From: Glomus cerebriforme
Taxonomy: Eukaryota > Glomeromycota > Glomeromycetes > Glomerales > Glomeraceae
Assembly: GCA_003550305.1 (NCBI GenBank)
Contig: QKYT01000011.1
Span: 386,346 to 450,345 of the forward strand
Direction: 5' to 3'
Length of the DNA: 64,000 bases
Shown here: positions 23,554-35,862 of the stretch, one piece after another
Numbering within the stretch: the first letter of the stretch is position 1
Layout: every line of letters begins with the position of its first letter
Program-made: the position numbers and the translations under genes
Notes under the pieces: generated by a model
Seen by the model: only the letters and a program-made list of their open reading frames with translations
Told to the model about the DNA's origin: nothing
Databases searched by the model: none

Positions 23554-24305
23554 TTTAATAATGTAATATTTTTTCGCTTTTTTATTATTAAATGCAAATA
23601 GCGAAAGCAAAATAAGTTATGGAAACTATATATGTATATATTATAGAGCACTATTATGTAATCCTATTCGACGAATTGACGCGTATATTATGATAATCAA
23701 CTTGTTTTTCTTATGCAGTGCTACATCAAAAAATAATAATTATTTTTTATAACTTTTTCGGCTTCGTTAAAAACTAGACTCTGAAGTAGTATAACAGTCA
23801 CTTTATTCAAACATAAAAGACATATAACTTCAAGCAAAACTTGTAAGTGTTGTTCTGAAAGATTTATTTTAAAATTTTTTTTACATTAATAATAATTTTC
23901 ATTTTAGATTTTTTTAGATGATCAAAAAAGATCATGTACTTAAGGTGATCTAAGATAATACGATACAATCAAAATGAGCATAGATTAGGACTTTATTTAT
24001 ATTATTAAAATAATATATATATTTTTTTTAATAAAATAATATTAAAAAAACTCGGATTTATTATATTTACATTCTTGCCTTTCATGAAAATTGAAACATT
24101 AATTCCGTTTGGAAATATTCGATTAGAGTTTCCAATTTTTTATTATAACAATCATTTATAAAACTATCTATGTATGGATAAATTACTAATACAGAACATA
24201 TAGGAACTTGAGCATCTTACCTCAGAGGAAAGATATTAAATCTAAAATAAAATACAGAAAATTCTTATCCTATATATATTTAGCAAAATTATACAATAAA
24301 GTATC
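23554..24305. other. intergenic, no gene seen
   Basis: Contains the upstream region of the zinc-finger gene and the 3' flank of RBM18. AT-rich, with T and A runs near 24010-24030. Nothing else is supported. Confidence 0.55.
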
Positions 24306-25363
24306 CTATTTATCATTTTTCGGAATAACGTAAGGGGTGAATCTCTTTCCTCCACCCTTAGTTGTGGTTCTTGATGGTGATGTTGGTGCTGATAAATTCC
24401 TTTCTATTTTTACTTTGCCTGTTGATAATGAAGTAGATGGTTGTGGAGATGAAGGTTGTGAATACGATTTTGTTGTAGAAGAATATGATGATGTATCTTC
24501 TTGCTTCATTTGCGCTAATTTTCTCTCCAGAGCTTGTATTTTTGAATCCGTACTATCAAATGTATTAGTAAATTAGCTAAAAATAAGATAAATATGTAGC
24601 GTAATTACTTGATATGAAAGTTACAAACTAACCTAGCATTGACCATCTTATGTGCTTTTAACAAAGAAATTGTTGTTGGTCTGTTAGTAACTGACGAGGG
24701 TCGTTTCTTGAGACTACCTAAATGTTTACTATCGAAATTTTCGGGTGCCTAATAAAACAGTAAACCATCAATTTTTTTTTTTAATAACGATGAGAAGGAA
24801 AAACGAGATTTAAAATTTTTATATAATTACTGCATATGCAAATGTCACTATCATGGATCGATTCTTGATCAATTTCGAATGCATAGCTGTCATGGCTCTC
24901 AAGGCTTCCTAGGTGCCATTTGGTATTCAAGAACACATAATTTTGTGATTTCGAAAACGCAATTAATACTTATCAATTATATTGAAAAAGAAACAATGTT
25001 AACAAATAACGTACCTCTTTCTTGCTATATTCCAAGAAACAATAACCTCTTGGCTGACCGCGTTTCGGCCCACTCTTATGAAAGAGATAATCAAGATGGG
25101 TTATTTTTCCGAAAGGTTCAAATAACTTTACAACAGTATATCTGTGGAATAAAAGAGGTCAATGACATGACTGAATAATCAACTAAATCATATGTAACAC
25201 TTACTCATCTATTGAAGAATCTAAATTTCCAATATACAAACGTTTGTCGTCCAACTAAAGCAAAAAGGACATAATTAATTTAAAATCTTAACTACAACAA
25301 GATCTTTGGTAAAACAAAATACTTTACCTTGTTAGAGGTTGTGGAAGTTTGTGAAGTTGACAT
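24306..25363 (-). CDS. RBM18: RNA-binding protein 18-like (one RRM)
   Basis: Six exons (25328-25363, 25205-25254, 25015-25141, 24831-24908, 24633-24748, 24306-24552) give 217 residues. The RRM occupies about residues 13-98, with RNP2 LYIGNL and RNP1 RGYCFLEY. The insertion HKSGPKRGQPRGYCF is characteristic of RBM18. The tail is Ser/Thr/Pro-rich, ends in FTPYVIPKNDK and contains a short helix (DSKIQALERKLAQMKQ). The last acceptor (GATAG|T) has a TACTAAT branch-like sequence just upstream, while an earlier TTTAG is out of phase. RBM18's molecular role is poorly known. RNA binding is certain from the domain; its target is not. It is divergent with MAK5, 163 bp between starts. Confidence 0.88.
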
Positions 25364-25526
25364 TTTTGATTTTAAAGTCTATCGAACTCTAGAAAGATCA
25401 TGTAAATATATATACATATTCTCACGTGAATGTTGGTGGAACCATCAGTGTGAAAATAAATTTGATAATCTATTGAAAAAATGGTTAAATCTCAGTCTTT
25501 TGTAAAGAATATTTTCAAATATCTCC
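25364..25526. promoter_or_regulatory. shared divergent promoter (RBM18 / MAK5)
   Basis: Only 163 bp separate the two start codons, so both core promoters and leaders must fit here. Bidirectional control is inferred. Confidence 0.5.
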
Positions 25527-28500
25527 ATGAAACGTGATAAAAGTACACAACTTAGAGTTAACTTTTCAGACCAATTTATCCCAGCTGGAGCCACTGAAGC
25601 ATTAATTGCAGAAAAGTTAAGTAAAAAGGCTGCAAAACGTACTCGAAAGCACAAAAAAAAGCAGGAGGAGAGATTGAATAGCATCCCAGAACAAGAATGG
25701 CGTAAGATATCATTGTCAAATCCACCTCCAGTACCTACCAAAGAAAAAGAGGAGGATAACTTAGTAGCAATGCCATCAAATAATAAGAAACGTAAACGAA
25801 AAAATGCAATTCAAGGAGATAACTTTGATAAAGACAATAGTTTTGTTGATCTTGATTCCCTTGAATGGTCCGAAGTAAATTATCCCGATTCAATTTTTAT
25901 GGGTGATGATTTAGGGGGATTTTTATGTTTAGAGGAAGTTGATGATATTGATATTGAATATGAAGGTAATAAAGAGACACAAGGAAAAACAATTAAATTT
26001 AAGGTTAGTTTGATGATCAATTTTAGTATAGATGTTTAATGAACTATGATTATCTTACATTTATTGATTAACAGAAAGTCAAAAGTAATAAGAAATTATC
26101 AAATATAAAAAATAACAACTCATGCGCTAACCCAGAAGAACCATTACCAGAAGAAGAGTCATCTAAGTATTATGACTTAGATACATTTGATGAAAATATT
26201 TTAATAGAGAACAAAGAGATGGAATTATCTTCGCAATCTGAAAAAAAAGTAACATCCTATGATAATTTCGGCAATAATGAAAACCAGCATGAGGAAGATG
26301 AATATGATGAAGGTGAGAATGATGAAGCCAGCATCGAAGATGAAATAGATGTTGATTCGAAGATGGAAGAAGAAAGCGCCAGTACGAAAATTAATCATAA
26401 TCAGACCATAAAAGGAACGAGTCAGAATGCAATTGAAGGTATAATGTTCGATAAATCGAACTATTAATAAGCTTCTTAATATCTAACAACATTCATTCTG
26501 CAATATAAAAGGAATTGATCTTTCCGCATGGGATGAGTTCAATCTTTCTCCTATTATTATGAATGGATTGAAAACACTTAAATTTGATAAACCTACACCC
26601 ATTCAAGCAAAAACACTTCCTTTTAGTTTATCTGGGCGTGATGTTGTAGGTGCTGCTGAAACCGGTTCTGGAAAAACACTTGCTTTTGGAATACCTATAT
26701 TGGAGTTCATATTTAAAAAAGAAGCAAAAGACTTTGAGAATCAGCTTATAGGGCTTATTTTGACACCTACAAGAGAATTAGCTGTGCAAATCAGAGACCA
26801 CCTTCAAAATATTAGTAAAAATTCTTCAATCAAAGTATGATAATTATCTCTATCAGATTTTTTTTTTTTTAAAAAAAAAAGGTTGTTATTAACAATAAAT
26901 TTGTCATTTATTGAAGATTATGACGATTGTGGGAGGAATGGCTGCACAGAAACAACAGCGATTGTTATCAAAACATCCAAATGTTATTGTCGCCACACCT
27001 GGTCGTTTATGGGAGTTATTCTCTGAGGTTTATTTAATTAATGTTCTTTATAAAATACCTAAACATTTATATCTTTTATAATGAGACAATTTATGGTTTA
27101 TGTTACAGAATGACGCGTATCTTAATAGCTTGCGACGCATAAAATTCTTGGTACTAGACGAAGCAGATAGAATGCTCGAAACTGGCCACTTTGAAGAGTT
27201 AAATCATATTTTAACTGTTCTATCGAGGACTAGAAAGTAAAAAAGTCAATTAATTTGTAGTTATTTTGTTATAAATTTCCTAATATTGATAGAAATTGTT
27301 TGACAGTAAAACTGATGAATGGGCTGAAGATGATATTAAAAAAAAAGAATGCACTTACGGTAATAATATCTTGTTTTATGTTTTTTTTAAAAATTAATTC
27401 TATTAATTTTAATTTATTTGTATTAGAACTTTCGCCTCGGCAGACTTTTGTGTTTTCTGCTACACTTAATAACAAATTGAAAGAAGACTTGAAGCGAAAA
27501 AAATCATTCAAATCGAAAAAGTTAAATAAAGAGTCTGAAGGAACAATGGGTAAATAAATATTTTTTTAAAACCATTAATGTTAAGTCAGTTATATATTCT
27601 AATAATTGATTAATTTTAAATTAAGCCGAATTAATGAGTCGGCTTGAATTTAGTGATTCCGATCCAGTGTTTTTTGACATTACACCAGATGATGCGGTTG
27701 CCGAAACATTACAAGAATCCAAAATTGATTGCCTGACCAAAGAAAAGGTATATTATCTATAATATTTTCCTAAAGAGTTTAATTAATAATTTAATTATAT
27801 ACCCATATTTTTTTAGGATTTATATATGTATTATTTTATTACGCGATATCCTGGTCGGACACTTATTTTCGTTAACAGTATTGATGCCATTCGCCGTCTT
27901 ATACCAATCATTAAATTATTAAATATTGAAGTATTTGGTCTTCATGCACAAATGCAACAAAGACAGCGTTTAAAAAATTTAGACAGGTAATTTTAAAGAA
28001 CCGAAAGAGCAAAAATGGAATATATTAACTAATTAACGTGTTTAAATTGTAGATTTAAGCAAAATCCTAAAGCTGTTATGATTGCTAGTGATGTTGCGGC
28101 TCGTGGATTAGATATTCCGTTAGTTGAACATGTAATACACTATCAACTACCGCGTTCTAGTGATGTATGTTATTTTTTTTTTATATTTTAATAATTTTAT
28201 TATTTTCAATTAAATTATTCGCTGTACATTATAATTTCTAGATATATATTCATCGTAGTGGTCGTACAGCCCGTGCAAGAAAAGAAGGTATAAGTTTAAT
28301 GTTATGTAGTCCCGAAGAACAAAGCTTATATAGGAAGTTATGTTTGAATTTAAATAAAGGTAAGTATTATTTATTAGTTCTGAATTTATTAAAAATATAT
28401 TTAATAAATAATATCTTTTACTCCTCATGTTAGCTGACGGCTTAAGAGATTTTCCTGTTGACCGAGGAATATTATATTCAATGAAACAAAGAATTCAATT

Positions 28501-29103
28501 GGCAAGACAAATAGATAAAGAGGAGCACAAAATGCAAAAGGTGGTATATTTAATTAAGTTTTAACAATTATAGAATTTAGATATTGATTTTCTTTAATAT
28601 AGGTGAACCATGATAATGATTGGCTTAAAAAAACCGCTCAAGAATTTGAAATTGAATTAGATGATGAGATGTAAGTTCTTATCATCAAGTTGATAGCTCC
28701 AACAAATTATTAATCAACTCGCACTTTTTTTTAGTACTAATGATTCTAATAGAGGAAATCAGAAACAAGCTAAGGAAAAAATTCGTTCAATGAAGTTCGA
28801 ATTAAAGTCATTATTATCTCAGCCACTAATTCCACGAGGAGTGTCTACAAAATATCTTACAAGTGGAATTGTGCGTGATTTAGCAGATAGACTGTTAGAT
28901 GGATCATCGCGTAAGTATAAGTATTATTAACTTATTATAATGTTTGTTTATTATCATGAAAAATATGATCATAATATTTTATGATTTAAATAGATAATTC
29001 AGCAATATTAGGTGTTAAGAATACTAAAGCAACTGACGATTTAAAATTAAAAAAACCTTTAAAGAAAAGAAAAAAAGTTGCTAGTGATGGGAATGGGAAT
29101 TGA
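25527..29103 (+). CDS. MAK5: ATP-dependent RNA helicase MAK5/DDX24
   Basis: DEAD-box helicase needed for 60S ribosomal subunit assembly in the nucleolus. Fifteen exons join into 853 residues: 25527-26003, 26075-26438, 26512-26834, 26917-27027, 27109-27236, 27307-27359, 27427-27549, 27626-27747, 27817-27986, 28053-28164, 28242-28359, 28434-28540, 28603-28670, 28735-28910 and 28994-29103. The first about 280 residues are charged, with Lys-rich and Glu/Asp-rich stretches. The helicase core follows: Q motif KPTPIQ, Walker [23 protein letters not shown] in [18 protein letters not shown] in VFSATL, then [16 protein letters not shown] and HRSGRTARA. The phrase [15 protein letters not shown] and the acidic insertions before SAT point to MAK5/DDX24 rather than other DEAD proteins. 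The C-terminus is Lys-rich. Intron 3 contains a T13-A10 tract. Confidence 0.93.
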
Positions 29104-30043
29104 TATAATTGATGTAAAAAATTAGATGCGAAAAATTTTTATTATGTTTTAATTTAATAAATAAAAAAAATTAATTAAGAGTTCAGTTAACATCAGTGTG
29201 CATTTATGTGCATATTACTTTAATAATAATAAATCTAATTAAGTTAATTACATTGCAAGAGTCGCTTAAAATTAAATCTTGTAATACAAGTTTAAAGAAT
29301 TAACTATACAAATATTATAATTACGTTTTAGATCAAAAGCATACAAAATAATTTAATTATAACATTATTAGGGTTTTAGGGATAAAGAATTACATTAAAT
29401 TCTCTGATTCTATAAGTGACAAACTTTCACTACTTGGTTCACAAAAAGTTAAATCGTTTATAAACTTGAAGGTTAACCGATTCAACTCTGCTCTTTCCAT
29501 CATGTTTAATTGAACATCATTTTGTTTTGCTTAGCTACTGAAAAAGAAGAGTAAAAAATTGACGCGCAACTCTGCTGTGCATATAGAAAGTTAATTCTGG
29601 ATTATTAGGAAAAAAGATATCGTCCATGAACGCAAGACTCCGTGCCTATGCGTCTAAGCAAACTGCAGGCAGTTCGTCTCTTGACCCACTATCTGTGGGT
29701 TCGCTCCCACCGCGTTTTATACTAAATATACACGATATGTTAATATTTCACTCAAAAAACATATTCTTCAGTACACTCAAAACAAGTCAACAAGATTACT
29801 TACCTAAATATAAATAAGATTCAAGAGGGCAAGTCTTGTGGTGAATACGCGTTTCTTCATAATATCAAGTCTTCTCCAAACCAACTTAAATAAATTGCCG
29901 GTGAAACCATTTAAAATACTATTACTTTAAATGTTTGGGGTTCAAAAATCATTTTGTGTGACGTGAAAAATTTCACGGAAATGGTACGACATAGAGGTTT
30001 AATTCAAAATCTAATCTAAAAAAAACCTTACAGCGAAACGGAA
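29104..30043. other. intergenic with a tRNA-like T-arm and RPA49 promoter side
   Basis: No protein gene is supported. At about 29685-29705 there is a perfect stem-loop GTGGGTTCGCTCCCAC resembling a tRNA T-arm. Flanking GAACGC (about 29626) and GCGTTT (about 29711) could pair as an acceptor stem. The D and anticodon arms do not fold convincingly, so it is at most a tRNA relic or SINE head. A short inverted repeat CGTGAAA/TTTCACG lies near 29961-29976. Confidence 0.4.
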
Positions 30044-31925
30044 ATGGAGGAATATTCCGAAACAAATAGAGGTAATTTTTTACGAGCCTTGTTTATAATA
30101 AGTCTGAATTTTATTTACATTTGATTCATCTTTAGGGGAAAAACGTAAGCTTGAAGTTATTTTAGAAGTTGATAAGTCTTCTACGGAACCAGCTCCTTTT
30201 TTGGGTAAGTCAATTTTTATACGCCCGAATGATTTAATTTACATTAACCATTTTTTCAAATTTTCCCAAATGCTTTTCGTAGGAACATTTACTGGGCTAT
30301 CAGCAGCACCAAAAGAACTTTTATATCAAGCCTATGAAAAAGCAGCTTATAAACACAGAAATGTTGTTGGAGAAAACGAAGTTGTCTCGCTTGAGTCAAC
30401 TGCTCAACCATCTAAAACGAGCGAGTAAATTGATTGTATTTAGTATAATTCTCAACCTCCAATCAATTTGATATTTTTAATGAACTAACACATTGTCATT
30501 TCAAAGGTATCTCATCGCTATATATGATAAGCATTCGAATACGGTAACCTTTCGAGATGCAAGTGAAATAGAATTAGCTCCTGTTCTGAAGCGCTTAAAG
30601 GCCGAACAGCCTGAAGAGCCAGAACCGATTAAAGATGTAATAGGATTAAAATCATTCATATTTATTTATTTTTTTTTTTAACATTCTGGTTATACTTTTT
30701 ATAAATTTACATTATTAATATATTCATTATGTTGATTTTAAATAGTACTATACGGCAAAGACGGCTCTTAATAAAGAGTTTGGTTCAAAGAAAGCTCGGT
30801 TAAAGATTGTCAATCGAGAAAGAGGAGAAATCGACGCGTCACAAGTGCAAAACCTTGATAAGATTGCAGCAGAAGTTGATGAAAAAGCCAAGAAAAAGGC
30901 TACAGATGGTGGATATTGTTTTATACTTTATAACAATATTTTTCATAGTATCTCATATTCGCATTTTTTACATTAGTGGAGAAACAGGAAACTATGGTAG
31001 AGCAGAATAGCATTATTCCTCCTTATGATGCAATTACTACAGAACCCTCTAAGGTTTATAAGTTGGAAGACATTATTACTCCTGCAGAATTTGACGCAAT
31101 TGATATTCAGGCTTTACTCAAAGCAAAGACAGAAAAAGATAGATATGCACTTTTGCCATATTCGTATGTATTATGTTAACTGTCTATGATTTATTTATAT
31201 AAATGATTTTATAGTGATTAATCTCATCTTCTTTTTAATAGAAACTCAAATTATATCAAATCACGTCTCATTCCTTCATTGACGGTTAAAAAGGTAAATC
31301 ATAAGCGCATCAAAATACTCATGTATATAAACTACATGATGGCTTTTCGGTCACACGCTTTTGGCAATGTGCGAAACCGTAAATCGATGGCTGAGGGATT
31401 AGGAAAGCCTCCAAATATCATTCTGGACAAATTATATGAGCGTTTTGTTGATCGTACTTTTGCAAAAATCGGGGGAAGTGAAAGGTAAATATATTAGATC
31501 AACTGTTTTTAATTCAATTTAAATAAATTTCTTTATTTGTGTTTAGTTTTAAGTTTACCGCGAAGAATGATCAGAAATTGATCTGCTATATGTTGGTCCT
31601 GTGTTTGAAGCTTGACAATAATTATGTGGATCCTGAACCAATAAGCGAAGATTTGTGTATTACAACAACCAAGTATGTTTTTTACATTCCAATTTATTAA
31701 TCATTTATAACAGATATTTTAATCTCTATTTATTTATTAATTTTATTTAGACTCAACATTTTGTTCAAAGGTATTGGTTGCTCGATTCGTACCTTGAGTA
31801 AGAAAGAGATGGCTGAACTACAAATCACCAAGGAATATAGTGCTAAACGTGCTGTATTGACTGCACCCATCAAAATTCCCGAACCTAAAAGAGGGTCTCA
31901 AAAAAAGAAAATATCCTCTAATTAG
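30044..31925 (+). CDS. RPA49: DNA-directed RNA polymerase I subunit A49
   Basis: Pol I-specific subunit (yeast Rpa49, animal POLR1E/PAF53) that helps initiation and elongation of rRNA transcription. Nine exons (30044-30071, 30136-30204, 30283-30424, 30507-30636, 30746-30908, 30977-31163, 31242-31484, 31547-31672, 31751-31925) give 420 residues. The N-terminal part (PFLGTFTGLSAAPK, then YLIAIYDKHSNTVTFRDA) is the dimerisation module that pairs with A34.5. A charged linker (VDEKAKKKA) leads to the tandem winged-helix part, with IIPPYDAITTEPSKVYKLEDII, YALLPYSNSNYIKSRL and a long helical region. The C-terminus is basic (KRGSQKKK). The apparent donor at 31294 (AAG|GTAAAT) is not used, because the frame stays open and the family's RIKILMYINYMMAF continues through it. 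Confidence 0.9.
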
Positions 31926-32295
31926 CGTGGAATGAGTCTATTATAATATATATATTATATATTGCTTAAATTAAAAAAAAGATAATATAATGTATTGAAT
32001 TATTTAAAAAAAAAAAAAAAATGCGCGATACTTGATTTTTATTAATACAGACATTTGCGTCTTAGTTTAGAATATTAATTTCATTTCACAAAAAAAAAAA
32101 ACTTTGATAATATTAATGTTATTCAGTTAATAAACATTGTTTACGATTTATTAATTTGAATGAGTGTATTTCAAATATATCAACTAAAAAAAAGCCTTGA
32201 TCAAATAATTTGAGCACAATATCACAAATAATTGACATTCATAAATAAAGATTATTTAATGAAAACAATTATTTTATTTATCTAAAACTTTACTA
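31926..32295. other. 3' intergenic between convergent RPA49 and SEM1
   Basis: AT-rich with long A runs (about 32006-32020, 32090-32101). It holds the 3' ends of both genes. No gene is seen. Confidence 0.55.
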
Positions 32296-32890
32296 TTAAA
32301 TTTTCATAGGCGTTGGTGAATTACCAGTATCTTTTGTGATTTCAGCTCTAATATTAAACAAAAAATCATAACATAAATTACAATTTTCAAATTAATTAAG
32401 AAGAATTAGTAAATAATAATCTAAAAGGAGCATAAGAGAGTATCCACAGAAAAAGTAGTTAATTAACCTCAATTGTTTAGAGAAATCATCTTCAACATCC
32501 TCATCATCCCAGTTATCTTCCCATAAATGAGTTTCTTGATCTTCTTCTGTTTCATTCCAGTCTATATATATAAAACATGAAAATAATTAATTTCAATAGA
32601 ATTAATCATAATTTCGCACTATAAAATAACCCCTCTTTAATAATATACTAATCCGATCCTAATACTAATACCAATTCCAGTACCAATTCTTCAACTTTAA
32701 TTGTTTTTTTTTTTTTTTTACCTTCAGCAATGAATTCCTCAAATTCGTCGTCTTCTTCTAAAGCACCAAGTTGTGGTATTGAATCTTTTTGTGGCTGAGT
32801 CTGTTGTTGTTGTTGTTGTTGCTTATCACCACTAGCATTATCAGATTGTGATTGTGCTTTTGATGAAGAACCTGGATTATTTGAAGACAT
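32296..32890 (-). CDS. SEM1: 26S proteasome lid subunit SEM1/DSS1
   Basis: Small acidic, mostly disordered subunit of the proteasome lid, also found in TREX-2 mRNA-export complexes and as a BRCA2 partner. Exons 32722-32890, 32468-32561 and 32296-32347 give 104 residues. The two acidic binding segments typical of the family are clear: ALEEDDEFEEFIAEG and LWEDNWDDEDVEDDFS, followed by KQLRAEI. The N-terminal about 40 residues add a Ser/Gln-rich stretch with seven consecutive Gln, longer than in yeast or human. The first intron begins right after GCAGAAG and has a long A-run on the coding strand. Reading through it would give a false C-terminus. Confidence 0.93.
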
Positions 32891-34156
32891 TATGAAATCT
32901 TTAACGCTGGTTTTGTTTGTTATTCACGTTGCGTAATTTGTGATTTAACTGTTATGAAGATTTACGATTGGCCCCTAAACCCTAAATGTATCAGTCACCG
33001 GACGTTGCAGCAACGTAAATTCCGGTAAATTCGGAAAATTTATCGTAAATAATTTATACAATTATGGAAGGAAATTTATATCCATAGTTTCGTTCAAAAT
33101 TTAAAATTAAAGTTTTTTTTTTTTTTTAAAAAAAAAAGGAATTGTTTGAAAAATTTAACATAAAATAAGAATGTAAGTTACCGGAGACCCTTTCATAATA
33201 CACGATGATAAATATAAACCAATATCGCAGTAAATCATAGACAAGAAAATTTTCAATTCATTGATTTTGGAAATTCTCAATATAAAAATATAAAAATCAT
33301 CTGATATTTTCCTTTCTAATAATCTAATATTATCACTGCAAAAACTTCAATGGGATACCTTTTTTACAAGTATAGATTCTTTATTTGAAATTTAAAACAA
33401 AGAAAATATAAAAGGGATAAAAAAATTTCGTTAAATTTAGATAAATCACAAAAATAATAAAAAACACAATTTATAAATTTGCATATCTTGAAGTAACATT
33501 TACTTTGTTTTTTGTTAAGTAGCTCACCAAATTAAACATGGAACGGATTTGAAACACACGATATACTGATATGCTAAAGATGTGTTTTTTAAACTAATTA
33601 CAGCTATTTTATTTAACGTATTTAATTACCATCATATCAAACTAAAAATTTTAAAATCAATTTGGAATTGATTAATTTACAAGTAATTGTAGAAAATGCA
33701 CAAATATGATTTTCTACTTCCGAAGAACAATGATGCCGCAAACAAAAATATTTTTAAATTACTCAAGAATATTATTTTTGTAAGAACTCCGGCATTTAGT
33801 CTTTCATAAATCATAAAAAAGTTCTATTTAGATTTTGGCATTTTATTCATTTTATAAATAAAAAACGCGTCGCATGATTTTATTTTTTTTAGAAAGGGTC
33901 AAAGTTTATAAAGTGAAGTACAGGCAAAATTTTACACAGATTAAAATTTATAAATTAAGTTAAATGGGCTGTAAAAGGCGTTTTAAACTTTAACCAAATC
34001 GACAATAAATTATTGGATATGAAAATGACGTAAAAAGTACATCAGTACCATTTTCAAAAAAGATCGACGAATTCAAATTAAATCTCTCTCCAAAAATTTA
34101 AAATTTAATTTATTCAATTCCGATTCATTTAATTTAATAATTTCTTATTAAAGAAG
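32891..34156. other. intergenic between divergent SEM1 and YjbQ genes
   Basis: No gene seen. It contains a T15-A10 tract at 33113-33137. The GC-richer part near 32970-33030 probably belongs to the SEM1 promoter. Confidence 0.5.
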
Positions 34157-34818
34157 ATGTCATGGTTTCAAAAAACAGTTAATTTAAAATCCAGATCTAG
34201 AGGATGTCATTTAATTACTAGAGAAATTGAAAAACAAGTTCCTGAAATTGAACAATATAAAATAGGGATGGCTAATCTTTTTCGTAAGTCCTTTGTTAGC
34301 ATTATTTAACTTATCAAAAAAAAAAATACTTCTTAATAACTCGTTTCTTTTAAAAAGTTCAACATACTTCTGCTTCACTATGTCTTAATGAAAATGCTGA
34401 TCCCGATGTAAGAGTAGATATGGAAATGGCATTAAATAAAATAGTTTCAGAGAATTTACCTTATGTTCATACCGCTGAAGGTCCTGATGACATGGTAAAA
34501 TTTATCAATTATCATTATTCTTTTATCCTAAACTTTTTTTTTTTCATATGATGATATATATATACTGTATATGTATGTAAATTGTAGCCTGGTCATGTTA
34601 AATGTGCTCTTGTTGGTGCTTCTTTGAATATACCAATTACAAATGGTAAATTTAATTTAGGAACTTGGCAAGGGTAAGTTAAATAAATTTGATGTTTATG
34701 ATTTCTTTTAGAATTCTCTAATATTCTTTTTTTTTTAAGCATTTGGTTATGTGAACATAGAACATATTCTTCTGGAAGAAGAGTTGTTGTTACTTTACAA
34801 GGTGAAAAAAAAGCTTAG
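34157..34818 (+). CDS. YjbQ/UPF0047 family protein
   Basis: Four exons (34157-34283, 34358-34494, 34588-34673, 34740-34818) give 142 residues, the normal size. Family signatures are [71 protein letters not shown] and VVVTLQGE. Histidines at QHTS, HTAEG and GHVK likely form the metal or active site. Bacterial YjbQ has weak thiamine-phosphate synthase activity. The eukaryotic role is unsettled, so no pathway is claimed. The protein is probably a cytosolic trimer by analogy. All introns are GT-AG. Confidence 0.9.
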
Positions 34819-35862
34819 AATTTAAGTCCTTATTATAGGACATCAAGTTATAAAAAAAAAAAAAAATACTTTTTAATGTAACATGTATCCGTAAAATCCG
34901 GTAGTTTTCTTTTTTTTATTGAGAGATAATAACAATGAATAATTTTTGAGAATAATGAATAATTTATGTTTAATGAGATATTTAATTTTGTTCGTGACAA
35001 TAACTTAATAAATAAATATCTCATAGAAGCTAAAAAATAATGATAATATGATAACGAAAAGAATTTTATTAAATACATAGATATATAATGACATTGGGAA
35101 TGAGTTTGGGATTAGTTTGGGGGGTTTATTTTTCCGTTATCTGTATTTCATTTTTAGAAAATTTCATATTAAACTAATTCTGAAACATATGAAACATATC
35201 CAAAATTTTCATTCTAATTTACGTTATAAAGTAATTATCTAGTACTAAAGTTTGTAGAAGCTTTAGATAAGAAGTTTTTTTTTCTTACTCATATTCTCAT
35301 ATTGAACTCATCATTAAATTTCACTTTCACTAATTTCAAATTACATCGTTCGATACCTTTAAACGTTTAAAAAATATAATCATTACAAATTGTACTTTTT
35401 TTTAAAAAATCCCAAAGTCAAAGATTTGTTCTTTTAGTAAAGAGTTTTTGTTAGTTTATATGTTGATAAAAAAAAAAAATTGATTTGTGATCTAAAAAAA
35501 AACGAGAAATGTTTAAAGGTAAATCAAAAAATTAATTTATTTATCTATTATGGAGAAATCTTATTATTATTGCAATTTGACTTCTCAAAACTATCGTTAA
35601 TCATGAATCAGATATTAAAACATAAGTTGTTTTCTTTTTTCTTAAGGAAATAAACGCGTTTATTTTCTATATAACTAATATTCAACTAGAATAAAAAAAA
35701 TAAATAAACGCAAATAAAAATAAAAATAAAAAATAGAAAATGGAAAATGGAAAAATCAAGTTCCGATATCAAAATCAATTTCCTGGGTAATATATTCTAA
35801 ATTTTAAATTAAAGAAAAATTTTAAGTTAGAAAATAATAAGAGTGTTTACAAAAATAAACAT
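34819..35862. other. duplicated non-coding flank and orphaned exon 6
   Basis: No protein gene. It includes duplicated DNA shared with the 42.7 and 47.4 kb regions and, at about 35755-35800 on the minus strand, a sequence equivalent to kinase exon 6 (TACCCAGGAAATTGA) that copy 3 can no longer reach because its donor is changed. Confidence 0.55.

Noticed and set aside
31294..31299. Possible intron donor AAG|GTAAAT in RPA49
   Set aside because: The frame stays open and conserved family sequence continues across it.
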